A stretch of DNA of 64,000 bases. Origin: Delphinus delphis (taxonomy: Eukaryota; Chordata; Mammalia; Artiodactyla; Delphinidae). How positions within the stretch are numbered: position 1 is the first letter of the stretch; each line of letters begins with the position of its first letter. The notes beneath the pieces were generated by a model. That model saw only the letters and a program-made list of their open reading frames with translations. It was not told where the DNA came from and did no database searches. Below, piece by piece: positions 35,870 to 46,562 of the stretch. The stretch lies in the NCBI RefSeq assembly GCF_949987515.2, contig NC_082688.1:101473893-101537892 (forward strand), written 5' to 3'. Both the position numbers and the translations under genes were made by a program.

Positions 35870-36065
35870 TTTCACTGGATTATGCTGCACACCCCAAACT
35901 GAATAAATGCAGAGGAAACACGCATAAGCAGAGCATAGTCAAAATGCTGAAAAACAAAGAAATAATGAATTCTTTAAAAAGTTGGAGAAAGGGATATATT
36001 ATGTACATGGGAACACAAATTCAAAAGGCCATGGACTTCTCATCAGAAACTAAATGGGCATGTAG
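35870..36065 (+). mobile_element. Old L1 ORF1 C-terminal fragment
   Basis: 'gctgcacaccccaaactgaataaatgcagaggaaac', 'gaaaaacaaagaaataatg' and 'catggacttctcatcagaaac' match the L1M ORF1 3' end in sense direction. It abuts antisense ORF2 sequence at about 36068. Confidence 0.55.
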
Positions 36066-36067
36066 TA

Positions 36068-37190
36068 TTATTTCAATATGGATTTAATTTGCATTTCCTA
36101 CTGATTGATGGTATTGAGCATATAGCTATGAGTGGATTACCTATTCATATATCTTCTTTTATAAATTCTGTGAATCTTTTTCCCATTTTTATTGAGTTTA
36201 TTGTCTTATCTTTGAGAATGAAGAGTTCTATATATCTTCTGGATACAAGTCCTTTGCTAGATACTATGTATTATTAAAATAGTTTCTCCAAGTCTGTGAT
36301 TTGCTTTATCATTTAACTGTGTCTTTGTAAGAGAAGTTTATAGTTTTTGTGATGTCAAATTTATTAATTCCTTTTCCTGGTTTAGACCTATTTTGTTCTA
36401 TCTAAATATTTGCCTGTCCCAATGTTGTAAAGATTTTTCTCTTATTTCTTCTGGAAAAAAACTACAGTTTTAGTTTTTATGATAAATTATAATATTTAGG
36501 CTTATAATCCATTTTAAGTAATTTTATGTGGCATGAGGAAATGGTCAAGGTTCATTTTGGTTCATCATCATTTTTTGAAAAAACTCTACTTTCCCCACTA
36601 AATTACCTTGGCTCTTTTGTCAAAAAGCTATTGGCCATATTTTGAGGATTTGTTGCTAGGTTCTCTCTTATGTGTGTTTATTGATCTATATGTCAATCCT
36701 TATGCCAATACCAGTATCAAAATTTCTTTAGATTTATACTAAGCCTCGAAATTAATTAGTGAAATCCTCCAATGTTGTTCTTTTTCAGAATTGTTTTGGC
36801 TATTCTAGCTCCTTTGAATATTCATCTAGGTTTTATATTCATCTTTCAGCTTCCCAATTTCTATAAAAATAAATAAATAATAAATTTAAGAAGGCTGCAG
36901 AGATATTGATTGGGATTACATTAAAATTACAGATCAATCTGGGGAGAACCACAATCTTAATAATATTGAGCCTCCCAGTTCACAAACATGGTTTCTCTCT
37001 CCATTTAGTTACATCTTTCTAAAATTTCTCTTGACAATATTTTGAAATTTTCATTACCAAGTCTTGTACAAATTTTATTAAATTTATCTATAACTAGTTC
37101 ATGATTTGTATGCTATTAACAGTATTTTTATTTTTATCTTCTAATAGTTTATATCATATATAGAATAAAATTTTTATATTGAGTTCTTTA
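36068..37190 (-). mobile_element. Old L1M ORF2 3'-half fragment
   Basis: Reverse-complement ORF2 landmarks: 'tttgcatttcctactgattgatggtattgagca', 'tttttcccatttttattgagtt', 'tagatactatgtattattaaaatag', 'ttgatctatatgtcaatccttatgccaataccag' and 'gattgggattacattaaaattacagatcaatctggggag'. No coding frame persists. Confidence 0.8.
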
Positions 37191-38729
37191 CTCACTCACT
37201 TGTGAGTTCTAGTATCTGCTTTTGTAGCTGCCTTAAAATTTTCATCATACATATTTATGGCATCTTCCTTTAGATCCTTGAACATATAGGGTATATTAAT
37301 GACAGGTTTTTTGTTAATGTCCTTGTCTTCCTATTCCATCAACTCTATCAATTCTTTGTCTGTTTCTCTTTACTTATTTTTCTCCAGGTTACAGGTCATA
37401 TTTTCCTCTTTACATGACCATCAAAAATTTTTATTGGATATTGAATGCTATGAACTTTGTATTATTAAATGCTAGGTTTTATTGTATTCACCTAGAAGGT
37501 AGTTAGATTATTTGGAGATTAGATTTATCCTTCCAAGGTTTATTTTTAAACCTATTCAGAGTGGGTCTAGAATACTCCTGAGGTTAAAGTAACCATTTTA
37601 ATGTGTTCTATGGTCTCTGCCCAATGCCCTATGTATTTAATGAGGTCTTCCCACCTTAGTTGGAACAACTAGAGTGTTCCCTATACCTATACAAGCTCTG
37701 GGCATTGTTCACCTTAAAGATTTCCAGTAATTGCTCTTTCTTCAGAAGTTGTTCTTGTCTAGCTCTTTTGGGTTTTACCCTACACATGTGCAGAGTTCTC
37801 ATCCAAAGATGCATGAAAACAATTATCCACATTTCTGGAGTTCTTTCTATGTATTTCTTCCTCATCTTGGGTCTTTTCCTCAGAAATTCCAGACTCTGTC
37901 CTCCCTGAACTTTGCTCTCTGTCATTTCTATTGCTACAGGAGATTGCTAGAGTCTATCAGAGGTTCATTGCCCTGGCCTGCAGTCCAGAAATATCTTCAA
38001 AAAAATTTTTATGTATATTTTCCTTGTAATGGTAGGGTTCATCTCATTTGTTTCCCTCCTTTCCCTTTTCTCAGAGATTGTAATCCTGTCCTGTCTGTTA
38101 TCTTATGTATAAAAGCAGATGCTTTTATAGTAACTCTAATTTACAGATGTTCACAACAGGAGATCAGTTCTGTAATAGTTTGTTCTCTTATGCTAGCTTT
38201 TACTGACTTTGGCCAACCTCTTGTTTTTACTAGATTTGATTATATCCATCTTTAATATATTGAAATGACACAATATTTCTACCTTTCTCAAGGTATTTAG
38301 GAATGATTAAAGACACTGAAATTATAATCATGGCAGATTTTTAAAAGGGTACTTACCCTGAGTGAATCATTTTTCGCTTAAAAAAGTCATAGCCTGATAA
38401 TTTACACAGTCTTAATGTTTATTTTATCTGAGAATGTTAGATTCTTAGGCATTACAGGTAATTTCCTTCTCCTCTCACACCCACACTCTGGGTTTAATGC
38501 CTAACTTCTATAAGATGCTTTGCATTTTCTACTTTCTCTATGGTATTCCTTTACCTACTTTCTGCCCCCATGCAGCCATGTAATCTAGTGATGGGTTTAT
38601 AAGTATCTTAAGAACCATTAGCATCCTCCACCAACTAGATGATTATAGAAAAATCATCCATGAAGAATACTTATCCCAGAAATTGTTTGGTTTCTCTTTT
38701 GATATGGGGAGTTGAGCTGTTTTCCTTCC
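37191..38729. other. Unassigned; left half probably an ancient repeat
   Basis: Bases about 37260-37800 ('ttttattggatattgaatgctatgaactttg', 'gaggttaaagtaacc', 'atttaatgaggtcttcccacc') read like a diffuse mammalian interspersed repeat whose class I cannot assign. A 174-codon open frame at 37731-38255 shows no domain, is Phe/Leu/Ser-rich as random AT-rich frames are, and is not called as a gene. Confidence 0.35.
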
Positions 38730-39490
38730 ATATACCAGGAACTGAAGATACAATTATAAGCAAAAACAGGGTCCTTACTTTTGTGGAAATTATACTCTAA
38801 TGTAAAAAATGCATTAATTATCATACAAATAAATGTATATTTGAAAGTAGTTACAATTGTTATAAGGAGAAGGAAAAGTGTACTATGAGCCATTAAAACA
38901 GGAAACCCAGTCCAGTTTAGGGAACTCAGGGAAATCTCAGTGAAATAACCACTGACATGAAATCTAAGGCTTGAGTAGGAATTACATACATAGACAAAGG
39001 TAATGGTAGGGAGATGGGGTGAGAGAGTTGTTCAGGTAAAAGGAATACCGTATCGAGGGTCTAGGTTAGAAGGAGCATGGCACATTTAAACAATATGAAG
39101 AAGGCCAGTATCGCTGACACTGGACCATGAGGTTATGCTGGTGAAATAGGCAGGAACCTGGCAGTTTACGTTAAAGCTATTAGTCCTTACCTTAAAATAA
39201 CAGGAAAATTATTTCAGTGTTTTAAGCAGGATAGTGATTTGATTAATCTAAGTTATAAAAAGATTATCATGATTTCAGTATAAGAGAGAGATTGAAAAGA
39301 TGCAAAAATGATGGAAAGAGACTAGTTAGAATGTTACTGCAGTAGCCTTGACATGAAGTAATGGGAACATGAACTCAAGACTTAACAGTGAAAACAGAAA
39401 GCAGCAGATGGATTCAAAAGATGTCAGGAGATAAAATCAACAAGATGTGAGTTATTATTACACACGGGAATTTTAAAAAGATCAAGGAAG
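38730..39490 (-). mobile_element. L2 LINE fragment
   Basis: Reverse complement of the L2 3' half: 'ccaggaactgaagatacaattataagcaaaaacagggtcc', 'gacatgaaatctaaggcttgagtagg', 'gttgttcaggtaaaaggaa', 'gaaggccagtatcgctg', 'gttttaagcaggatagtgatttg' and 'gttactgcagtagcc'. Confidence 0.75.
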
Positions 39491-40030
39491 AGAGAATGAT
39501 GATTTCTGGGATTAACCAGGTGATGGTGTCACTTACTAAGAAGGAAAAAAAAGAAAAAAACAGGGTATGGTGTTTGGGGAGAAGAATGAGTGAAGGCTGT
39601 GAGTCCAGTTTGGCTGTGCTGAGTTGAGGATGCCCTTGATGCATTGAATTGTAGATCCTGGGTAGACAGCTGAGTATGCAGAGCTAGAGCTCAGAAAAGA
39701 GGTTAACAAAATGGCAATTGTAGATGAGTTTGCCAATGGACACAAAACAAAGTATCTGGAGGACACTACGGTAAGCCACCCAGATCCCCTTTTAGTGAAC
39801 TACTCTTTGCCCCTACTGCTAAGAGTACCATCGGCTGAGAGCCTGTCAGCTGCTTCAGGAGTTATTTTATCTGCAAAGATCATGTCATACCTATTTCCAG
39901 GTTGGCCGAAAAATATCTGAAGGACTATAAAGCCCAGAGAATCATGGCCCAACCCAGAAAAACTGAAGAGCCATTCCAGTTTCACAGTCCCCCAAATTGT
40001 TTTTGTTTGTTTGTTTTGTTTGTTTGTTTG
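39491..40030. other. Unassigned sequence
   Basis: No recognised family; short open frames on both strands lack domains. A (GTTT)n run lies at 40002-40033. Confidence 0.4.
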
Positions 40031-40033
40031 TTT

Positions 40034-40111
40034 GAACACCTTTATTGGAGTATAATTGCATTACAATGGTGTGTTAGTTTCTGCCTTATAACAAACTGAA
40101 TCAGCTAGAGT
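40034..40111 (-). mobile_element. L1 3'-end stub
   Basis: 'aacacctttattggagtataattgcattacaatggtgtgttag' to 'aaactgaatcagctag' is the reverse complement of the last ~80 bp of a cetacean L1. It ends at the LTR-like sequence. Confidence 0.85.
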
Positions 40112-40459
40112 GTCCCCCATATGGTTGACTGAGCCTGTGACTGTGATACCGAGCAGGGTTCTTGGCCTTCCCCAATCAATAGAAATTGACTAGAGGCCAA
40201 AAAAGAAGTTCAGAAAAGGCTTTACTGGGGGCCCTGCTGCAGTAAGAAGAAGGAGAACAAGTAACAGGTTCCCCTGCTCACTTGCTCCGTGAGGAAGTTG
40301 AGCTTGTTCCTTATATGGGGTGAGGGTAGGGGTGTGTCCAGGGGTGGGGCTAGAGGGGTGGCTTAGGTGTTTGCTCACCCCTCTGGTGGTGGTGTGTGCA
40401 GTACCCTGCTTTTGCTCCCGACCCGCCGTTCTGCTCCAGGCTCTTCAAAATTGGCAGCT
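40112..40459 (+). mobile_element. Probable ERV LTR, left part
   Basis: Starts TGTCCCCCATATGG and includes 'gccccaatcaatagaaattgac'-like and 'gcttgttccttatatggggtg' sequence, with a GC-rich block. The proposed right part is at 43359-43566, ending CTGTCCACA. Together about 550 bp with TG...CA ends. No flanking duplication or primer-binding site was found, so the LTR identity is an inference. Confidence 0.4.
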
Positions 40460-40472
40460 GGGGGAAGAGCTA

Positions 40473-40483
40473 CAAGATGGCGG
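40473..40483 (+). promoter_or_regulatory. YY1-type box at L1 5' end
   Basis: CAAGATGGCGG, 14 bp from the L1 start. In human L1 a YY1 site at the equivalent place sets accurate transcription initiation. Function here is inferred. Confidence 0.65.
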
Positions 40484-40679
40484 AAGAGTAAGACATGGAG
40501 ATCACCTTCCTCCCCATAAATACATCAGAAATACATCTACATGTGGAACAACTCCTACAGAAAACCAACTGAACGCTGGCAGAAGACCTCAGTCCTCCCA
40601 AAAGGCAAGAAACTCCCCACGTAGCTGGGTAGAGAAAAAGAAAAAAGAATAAACAGAGACGAAAGAGTAGGGACGGGAC

Positions 40680-41350
40680 CTGCACCAGTGGGAGGGAGCC
40701 GTGAAGGAGAAAAGGTTTCCACACACTAGGAAGCCCCTTCGCGGGCGGAGACTGTGGGTGGCGGGGTGCGGGGGGAAGCTTCGCAGCCACGGAGGAGAGC
40801 ATAGCAACAGGGGTGCGGAGGGCAAAGCGGAGAGATTCCTGCACAGAGGATCTGTGCTGACCGGCACTCACCAGCCCGAGAGGCTTGTCTGCTCACCCGC
40901 CGGGGCGGGCGGGGCCTGGAGTTGAGGCTTGGGCATCGGTCGGAGCGCAAGGAGAGGACTGGGGTTGGCGGCATGAACACAGCCTGAAGGAGCTAGTGCG
41001 CCACGGCTGGCTGCGAGGGAGTCCGGGAAAAGGTCTGGAGCTGCCGAAGAGACAAGAGACTTTTTCTTCCCTCTTTGTTTCCTGGTGCACGAGGAGAAGG
41101 GATTAAGAGCGCTGCTTAAAGGAGCTCCAGAGACGGGCGCGAGCCGCGGCTAAAAGCGCGGACCCCAGAGACGGGCATGAGACACTAAGGCTGCTGCTGC
41201 CACCACCAAGAAGCCTGTGTGCGAGCACAGGTCACTATCCACACCCCCCTTCCGGGGAGCCTGTGCAGCCCGCCACTGCCAGGGTCCGGGGATCCAGGGA
41301 CAACTTACCCGGAAGAACGCACGGCGCGCCTCAGGCTGGTGCAACGTCAT
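40680..41350 (+). promoter_or_regulatory. CpG-rich L1 5'-UTR promoter region
   Basis: Markedly GC- and CpG-rich against an AT-rich window, for example 'cacccgccggggcgggcgg' near 40898 and 'gagacgggcgcgagccgcgg' near 41132. Open frames on both strands here (up to 150 codons, minus strand 41150-41602) are by-products of the GC bias. CpGs remain relatively intact, suggesting a fairly recent insertion. Confidence 0.6.
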
Positions 41351-42556
41351 GCCGGCCTCTGCCACCACAGGCTCACCCCACATTCCGTACCCTTCCCTCC
41401 CCATGGCTTGAGTGAGCCAGAGACCCCGAATCAGCTGCTCCTTTAACCCCGTCCTGTCTGAGTAAAGAACAGACGCCCTCAGGCGACCTACACGCAGAGG
41501 TGGGTGCAAATCCAAAGCTGAACCCCAGTAGCTGTGCAAACAAAGAAGAGAAAGGGAAATCTCTCCCAGCAGCCTCAGGAGCACTGAATTAAACCTCCAC
41601 AATCAACTTGATGTACCCTGCATCTGTGGAATACCTGAATAGACAACGAATCATCCCAAATTCAGGAGGTGGACTTTGGGAGCAACAATATATATATATT
41701 TTTCCCTTTTTCTCTTTTTCTCATTTTCTGAGTGTGTATGTGTATGCTTCTGTGTTAGATTTTGTTTGTATAGCTTTGCTTTTAGCATTTGTCCTAGGGC
41801 TCTGTCTGTCCGTTTTTTGGTTTGTTTTTTGTTTTTTTTAGCATACGTTTTAGCACTTGTTATCATTGGTGGATTTGTTTTTTGGTTTGGTTGCTCTCTT
41901 CTCTCTTTCTTCTTTTTCCTATTTTTTTCATTTTTATTACTTAAAAAAATTTTTTAATAATTATTTTTTATTTTAATAGCTTCATTTTATTTTACTTTAC
42001 TTTATTTTATTTTATCTTCTTCTTTCATTCTTTCTTTTTTTATCCCTTTTATTCTGAGCTGTGTGGAGGACAGGCTCTTGGTGCTCCAGCCAGGAGTAAG
42101 GGCTGTGCCTCTGAGGTGGCAGAGCCAACTTCAGGACACTGGTCCACAAGAGACCTCCCAGCTCCACGTAATATCAAACAGCAAAAATCTCCCAGAGATC
42201 TCCATCTCAACACCAGCACCCAGCTTCACTCAATGACCAGCAAGCTACAGTGCTGGACATCATATGCCAAACAACTAGTAAGACAGGAACACAACCCCAT
42301 CCATTAGCAAACAGGCTGCCTAAAATCACAGTAAGGCCACAGAAACCCCAAAACACACCACCAGACGTGGGCCTGCCCACCAGAAAGACAAGATCCAGCC
42401 TCATCCACCAGAACACAGGTACCAGTCCCCTCCACCAGGAAGTCTACACAACCCACTGAACCAACCTTAGTCACTGGGGACAGACACCAAAACAAATGAG
42501 ATCTACGAACCTGCAGCCTGTGAAAAGGAGACCCCAAACACAGTAAGATAAGCAAA

Positions 42557-43311
42557 ATGAGAAGACAGAGAAACACACAGCAGATGAAGGAAAAAGTCAA
42601 AAACCCACCAGACCTAACAAATGAAGAAGAAATAGGCAGTCTACCTGAAAAAGAATTCGGAATAATGACAGTAAAGATGATCCAAAATCTTCAAAATAGA
42701 ATGGAGAAAATAAAAGAAACGTTTAACAAGGACCTAGAAGAACTAAAGAGCAAACAAACAATGATGAACAACACAATAAATGAAATTAAAAATTCTCTAG
42801 AAGGGATCAATAACAGAATAACTGAGGCAGAGGAACAGATAAGTGACCTGGAAGATAAAATAGTGGAAAAAATACTGCAGAGCAGAATAATGAAAAGAAT
42901 TGAGGACAGTCTCACAGACCTCTGGGACAACATTAAATGCACCAACATTCGAATTATAGGGGTCCCAGAAGAAGGAGTGAAAGAGAAAGGGACTGAGAAA
43001 ATATTTTAAGAGATTATAGTTGAACACTTCCCTAATATGGGAAAGGAAATAGTTAGTCAAGTCCAGGAAGCACAGAGAGTCCCATACAGGAACAATCCAA
43101 GGAGAAACACATCAAGACACATATTAATCAAGCTATCAAAAATTAAATACAAAGAAAAAATATTAAAAGCAGCAAGGGAAAAACAACAAATAACACACAA
43201 GGGAATCCCCATAAGGTTAACAGCTGATCTTTCAGCAGAAACTCTGCAAGCCAGAAGGGAGTGGCAGGACATATTTAAATTGATGAAGGAGAAAAACCTA
43301 AAACCAAGATT
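42557..43311 (+). pseudogene. L1 ORF1 pseudogene, one stop
   Basis: Frame MRRQRNTQQMKEKVKNPPDL runs 150 codons with a heptad-like coiled coil ('RMEKIKETFNKDLEELKSKQ', then 'RITEAEEQISDLEDKIVE') and the RRM-like 'NIRIIGVPEEGVKEKGTEKIF'. It stops at TAA 43007-43009, where the related copy at about 24769 has GAA. The same frame then continues 'EIIVEHFPNMGKEIVSQVQE' to 'IRLTADLSAETLQARREWQD' and 'KNLKPRL'. It is nearly intact apart from that stop, but is cut before the final ~20 codons. Confidence 0.9.
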
Positions 43312-43358
43312 AATGATGTTGAGCATTCTTTCATGTGTTTGTTGGCAATCTGTATATT
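43312..43358 (-). mobile_element. 47-bp inverted fragment of L1 ORF2 end
   Basis: 'atgatgttgagcattctttcatgtgtttgttggcaatctgtatat' is the antisense of the ORF2 C-terminal region; compare 17626-17670 on the same strand. It joins directly to sense ORF1 at the shared bases 'gatta'. Confidence 0.88.
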
Positions 43359-43566
43359 TGCCCCAGAACTGCAACCCAACTGCGCATGAATGCAGTTCTC
43401 TTCAGTTCCATATAGTTTCTTTGTATTTTGTTGCTCAAGGAGAAGTTTGTCCAGGTGCTAGCATTGCCGCACTGCAGCAAAGGGTCTCAGGTCCCAACCT
43501 GTCTCAGCTTTCATCACAGATCTGCTTTTCCCTCAACCAAACCTGACGTCCTTCTCCTGTCCACAG
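43359..43566 (+). mobile_element. Probable ERV LTR, right part
   Basis: 'ttctttgtattttgttgctcaaggagaag' and the terminal 'ccttctcctgtccaca' look LTR-like. Proposed partner is 40112-40459. Tentative. Confidence 0.35.
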
Positions 43567-44267
43567 GTGTTGATCCCAAGAACACTCCTTAGCAAATACA
43601 GCACATGCTAATCCTGGGGGAACCAACCTTAGAGTGGACATGGAAAGAGGTCTAGGACTGAGCCTTAATTAGTCCAAATATTTAGTCCCCCTTAAGGGAA
43701 GAGGAACCATAAAGAAGATAGTGACAATAGAACCAAATGAATACAAGTAGAAGTAGGCAAGAATGGTTGTCACAGATGCAAAGAAGAAGTTAAAGTATCA
43801 ATTAAAACGTGAACTGAAAAATAATATTTATCTGGCTTAGAGGTTTTGCTTTTTTTTCATAACAGTTTGGAAAACTGTGGGCTGAGGAGGGAATGGGATG
43901 TGCAGGAAAAAAAAGATGGTGAATGTAGGCAATTCCCCCGAGAAATTTTTCTTTGAGTAGGAGGAGAGAAATAAGGCTGATGGTGGTTGGCAGAGGTCAG
44001 GAAGGTTGTTTCAGTTCTTAAGAGGAGAGAGATTTATGTTTGTTCACTTATTTATAGGAAGGAGCCAGTTGAATAGAAGTTAAACTTTTAGAAGTGGTAT
44101 ACAGAGGGCAATATAATAAGATGTTACATTGGGGACGCTTGAAAGATAAAAATGAAACAAAGAAGGTAAATACAATGACGGGGCTGACTTCAGAATTCAG
44201 TGGAGTGAGTAGTGGAGTGACAGCAAGATAGGACTCTCCGAAGTCAGTTTGTTTTTTTAAATCAAAC
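43567..44267. other. Unassigned sequence
   Basis: Nothing recognised; purine-rich in places. Confidence 0.4.
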
Positions 44268-44405
44268 TTCAGTGTATGTAATAGTCATTAGGGGACTTGT
44301 TGAAAATGGAGAGTCTAGGATCATTCTCCGAGACTTGGATTCAGTAGTAATGCATTGGGGACCAGAAATCTGTACTTATAAAGCTCTCAAGTGATTCTGC
44401 ACGAA
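44268..44405. mobile_element. MER5-like DNA transposon fragment
   Basis: 'acttcagtgtatgtaatagtcattaggggacttgttgaaaatg', 'gattcagtagtaatgcattgggg', 'agaaatctgtacttataaagctctcaagtgattctg' follow the MER5A core. The outer ends are lost. Confidence 0.65.
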
Positions 44406-45125
44406 TAGTCATGGAGCATGTGAGGAGAACACGGGCATTGGAGGTACACCTCATGAGTGTCTTGATGGCCCTCTGTTGAAGTAGAAAGAGAGAACGTATG
44501 CGTATGAGGAAGAAATCAAAATATTATCAGAACCAGAGCCATCCTTGGGTGGACAATAGAGTTTTCTTAGGAAATTAGCTCCCTAAGGAAGTAGAAGGTA
44601 AGGCCCAGAGGCCTTGAGAACTGGAAATATAATGGAAAAAAGAGAGAAAGAAAAAGGTACATTGATACGCCAGAGCAATGACCAAGAAAGGGAGGAAGTG
44701 GGTGGGAAGAGACAGTGTGACTTTTCAAGTGGTAAGCACTTAGGGAAAATGTGGCCACTGAAAAATTAAGGAAAAGTGATGGAAAGACTTTTAAGATCTG
44801 AGCTGTTAGTTGATTCTAATTTGTTTGTGTTGCTGCTGTTATGAAAATACCCTCTCACTCTCCACACCTTCTTTAAAACCTGACTTATCTACAAGAGATA
44901 TAATGGTGATGAAAGGAATGAGTAGCTGAAGTGAAGTGTGAGCTCGTCTCCCGGGTTTCTCCATGATGTCTGGGTGGTCAGACCATGATTTGAGTCGATG
45001 GTCAGTGGTCTACAGGACAAGAAAACGAAGTCAAGTAGCAGTTACTCCATGGAAACAACTCAGGTGTCACTGAGAGATAACCTTGCTTTTTCCACAATAT
45101 TAGAAAGCTAATAAGTCGATTACAT
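44406..45125. other. Unassigned sequence
   Basis: No gene or clear repeat. Confidence 0.4.
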
Positions 45126-45440
45126 ATTTCTTCATCCATTTGACAAACACGGACTATAAGTCAATGATGTTCTGTATGTAACAGATTTTAAGAGTGCAAA
45201 AGTAGCCACGGTCCCTTTCCTCATGCATTTTGCAGTATGGTAAGGAAGATAAAAGTAAATTTAATAATCCCACAAATATAATTGCAACTTTTTGAGGTCC
45301 TGGGGAGATAAGATGCATGCCACTGTAAGAGTCATTAATAAGGGAAAGTAATTTAATGTGGGAGGTGAGATCAATTTTCCGGAAAATTCACTGGATGTTG
45401 AAGGATGAGTAAGAGTTAATGGGCTTCATGATATCTTATC
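45126..45440 (-). mobile_element. L2 LINE fragment
   Basis: Antisense L2 order: 'acaaacacggactataagtc', 'tagccacggtccctttcctcatgcattttgcagt', 'ggatgttgaaggatgagtaagagttaatggg'. Confidence 0.55.
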
Positions 45441-45634
45441 ACAGTGTCATCAAGAGGATGAACTGAAACACTGTATGAAAAGCCTCAGGACGTGGCACAT
45501 TTCCTTGATTTTGAGATGGATGGTATGAATAAAAAGACACATTTATTTAACAACAGCTTTGTGGGGGATAAAGAATCATGACTACTTAGATGTACACATT
45601 TAGTGTAAGGTGCTGCTTCACTTCTGAAATATTA

Positions 45635-45745
45635 AAAGGTTAACCCCCTGGAGACTGAGGCACAGTATTCTTTATATTCCAAGCCTAGCATAGTGCCTGC
45701 CACCTAGGAGATACTCAACAAACGTTTGTAAAATAAATTACTATC
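45635..45745 (+). mobile_element. L2 3'-end fragment
   Basis: 'ctgaggcacagtattctttatattccaagcctagcatagtgcctgccac' followed by 'agatactcaacaaacgtttgt' is the sense L2 3' terminus. Confidence 0.65.
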
Positions 45746-46267
45746 TGCCCCTCTCCTGCCTCTCTTTCATCCTTCTTTTCTCTCGGGAGTTACTATCATT
45801 TCCCTTGTCAGGTACACTGATATTTAAAGATGTATGTATTTCTCCTTCACAGAGTATTTTTGTTTTGAAAGATGCTATGAACAAGATAATGATCACACTT
45901 AAGAAATGAATGCTTACTAATGGAATTTTAGGCATTTCTACCCAGGTGTTTTGAGGTGAGGGCCTTCCCAGAGATCTTTGAATTTGAACATGTAAAAAGC
46001 AACTTGTATTAAGGCAGAATGACAGAATTTTGTTTGTTTGTTTTAATAATTTACTTCACACCATCATAGTTCATATTTTGAACAAGTCTCTGTCCAATAC
46101 AGGTGGACAGGGTCGTGCTCTGTTACATGCAGGGATCTCTTTCCATCTTTTGTGGCTCTGCCCTCTTCTGGGTTCTTGCAGTCCTCTCTATTCAGGAATA
46201 GGATGTAGAAAGACGGAGTGATATTTATGGTGGAGATATTTAAGGGCCAGGCTGGGCCCTTTAGAAG
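45746..46267. other. Unassigned sequence
   Basis: Bases 46110-46250 read like an old LTR but cannot be assigned. Confidence 0.35.
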
Positions 46268-46562
46268 CCTCTGACTGCCAGTCAGCAAGAAATTGTGGCC
46301 CTAAGTCTTATAATTACAAAGAAATAAATTCTGCAACAACATGAGTGAGCTCAGAAGTAGATGCCTCACCAGTCGAGCCTTCAGATGAAAACACAGTCTG
46401 ACTCACACTTGGATGGCAGCCAGGTGAGACCCTGAGCTGAAGATCCAGTTAATCCAAGCCTGGATTCCTAAACCACAGAGACTGTGAGATCATAAATGTG
46501 TGTGGGTTAAGCAGCCCAGTTAGTGGTAGTTTGTTATGTACAAACAGGAAATCAACACAGGA
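46268..46562 (+). mobile_element. MLT1-type MaLR LTR fragment
   Basis: 'gcaacaacatgagtgagctcagaagtagatgcc', 'agtcgagccttcagatgaaaac', 'gtgagaccctgagctgaagatcc', 'accacagagactgtgagatcataaatgtgtgtgggttaagc' and 'gtttgttatgta...aacacagg' follow the 3' half of the MLT1 LTR with its ATAAAT poly(A) region. Confidence 0.75.

Larger units (their letters stand above)
40460..43311 (+). mobile_element. L1 with complete 5' UTR and ORF1, no ORF2 or 3' UTR in sense
   Basis: The 5' end GGGGGAAGAGCTACAAGATGG matches the canonical L1 transcription start, so the 5' UTR (40460-42556, about 2.1 kb) appears complete. It is CpG- and GC-rich at 40680-41350 and T-rich at 41690-42050. ORF1 follows at 42557. Sense sequence ends at the last codons of ORF1 near 43311 and is joined to 47 bp of inverted ORF2-end sequence. 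No poly(A) or target duplication found. Confidence 0.92.

Noticed and set aside
37731..38255. 174-codon plus-strand open frame rich in Phe/Leu/Ser/Cys
   Set aside because: AT-rich background, no domain or start context, and partly inside a probable old repeat.
41150..41602. 150-codon minus-strand open frame
   Set aside because: Antisense of the CpG-rich L1 5' UTR. No domain; such frames are expected in GC-rich DNA.
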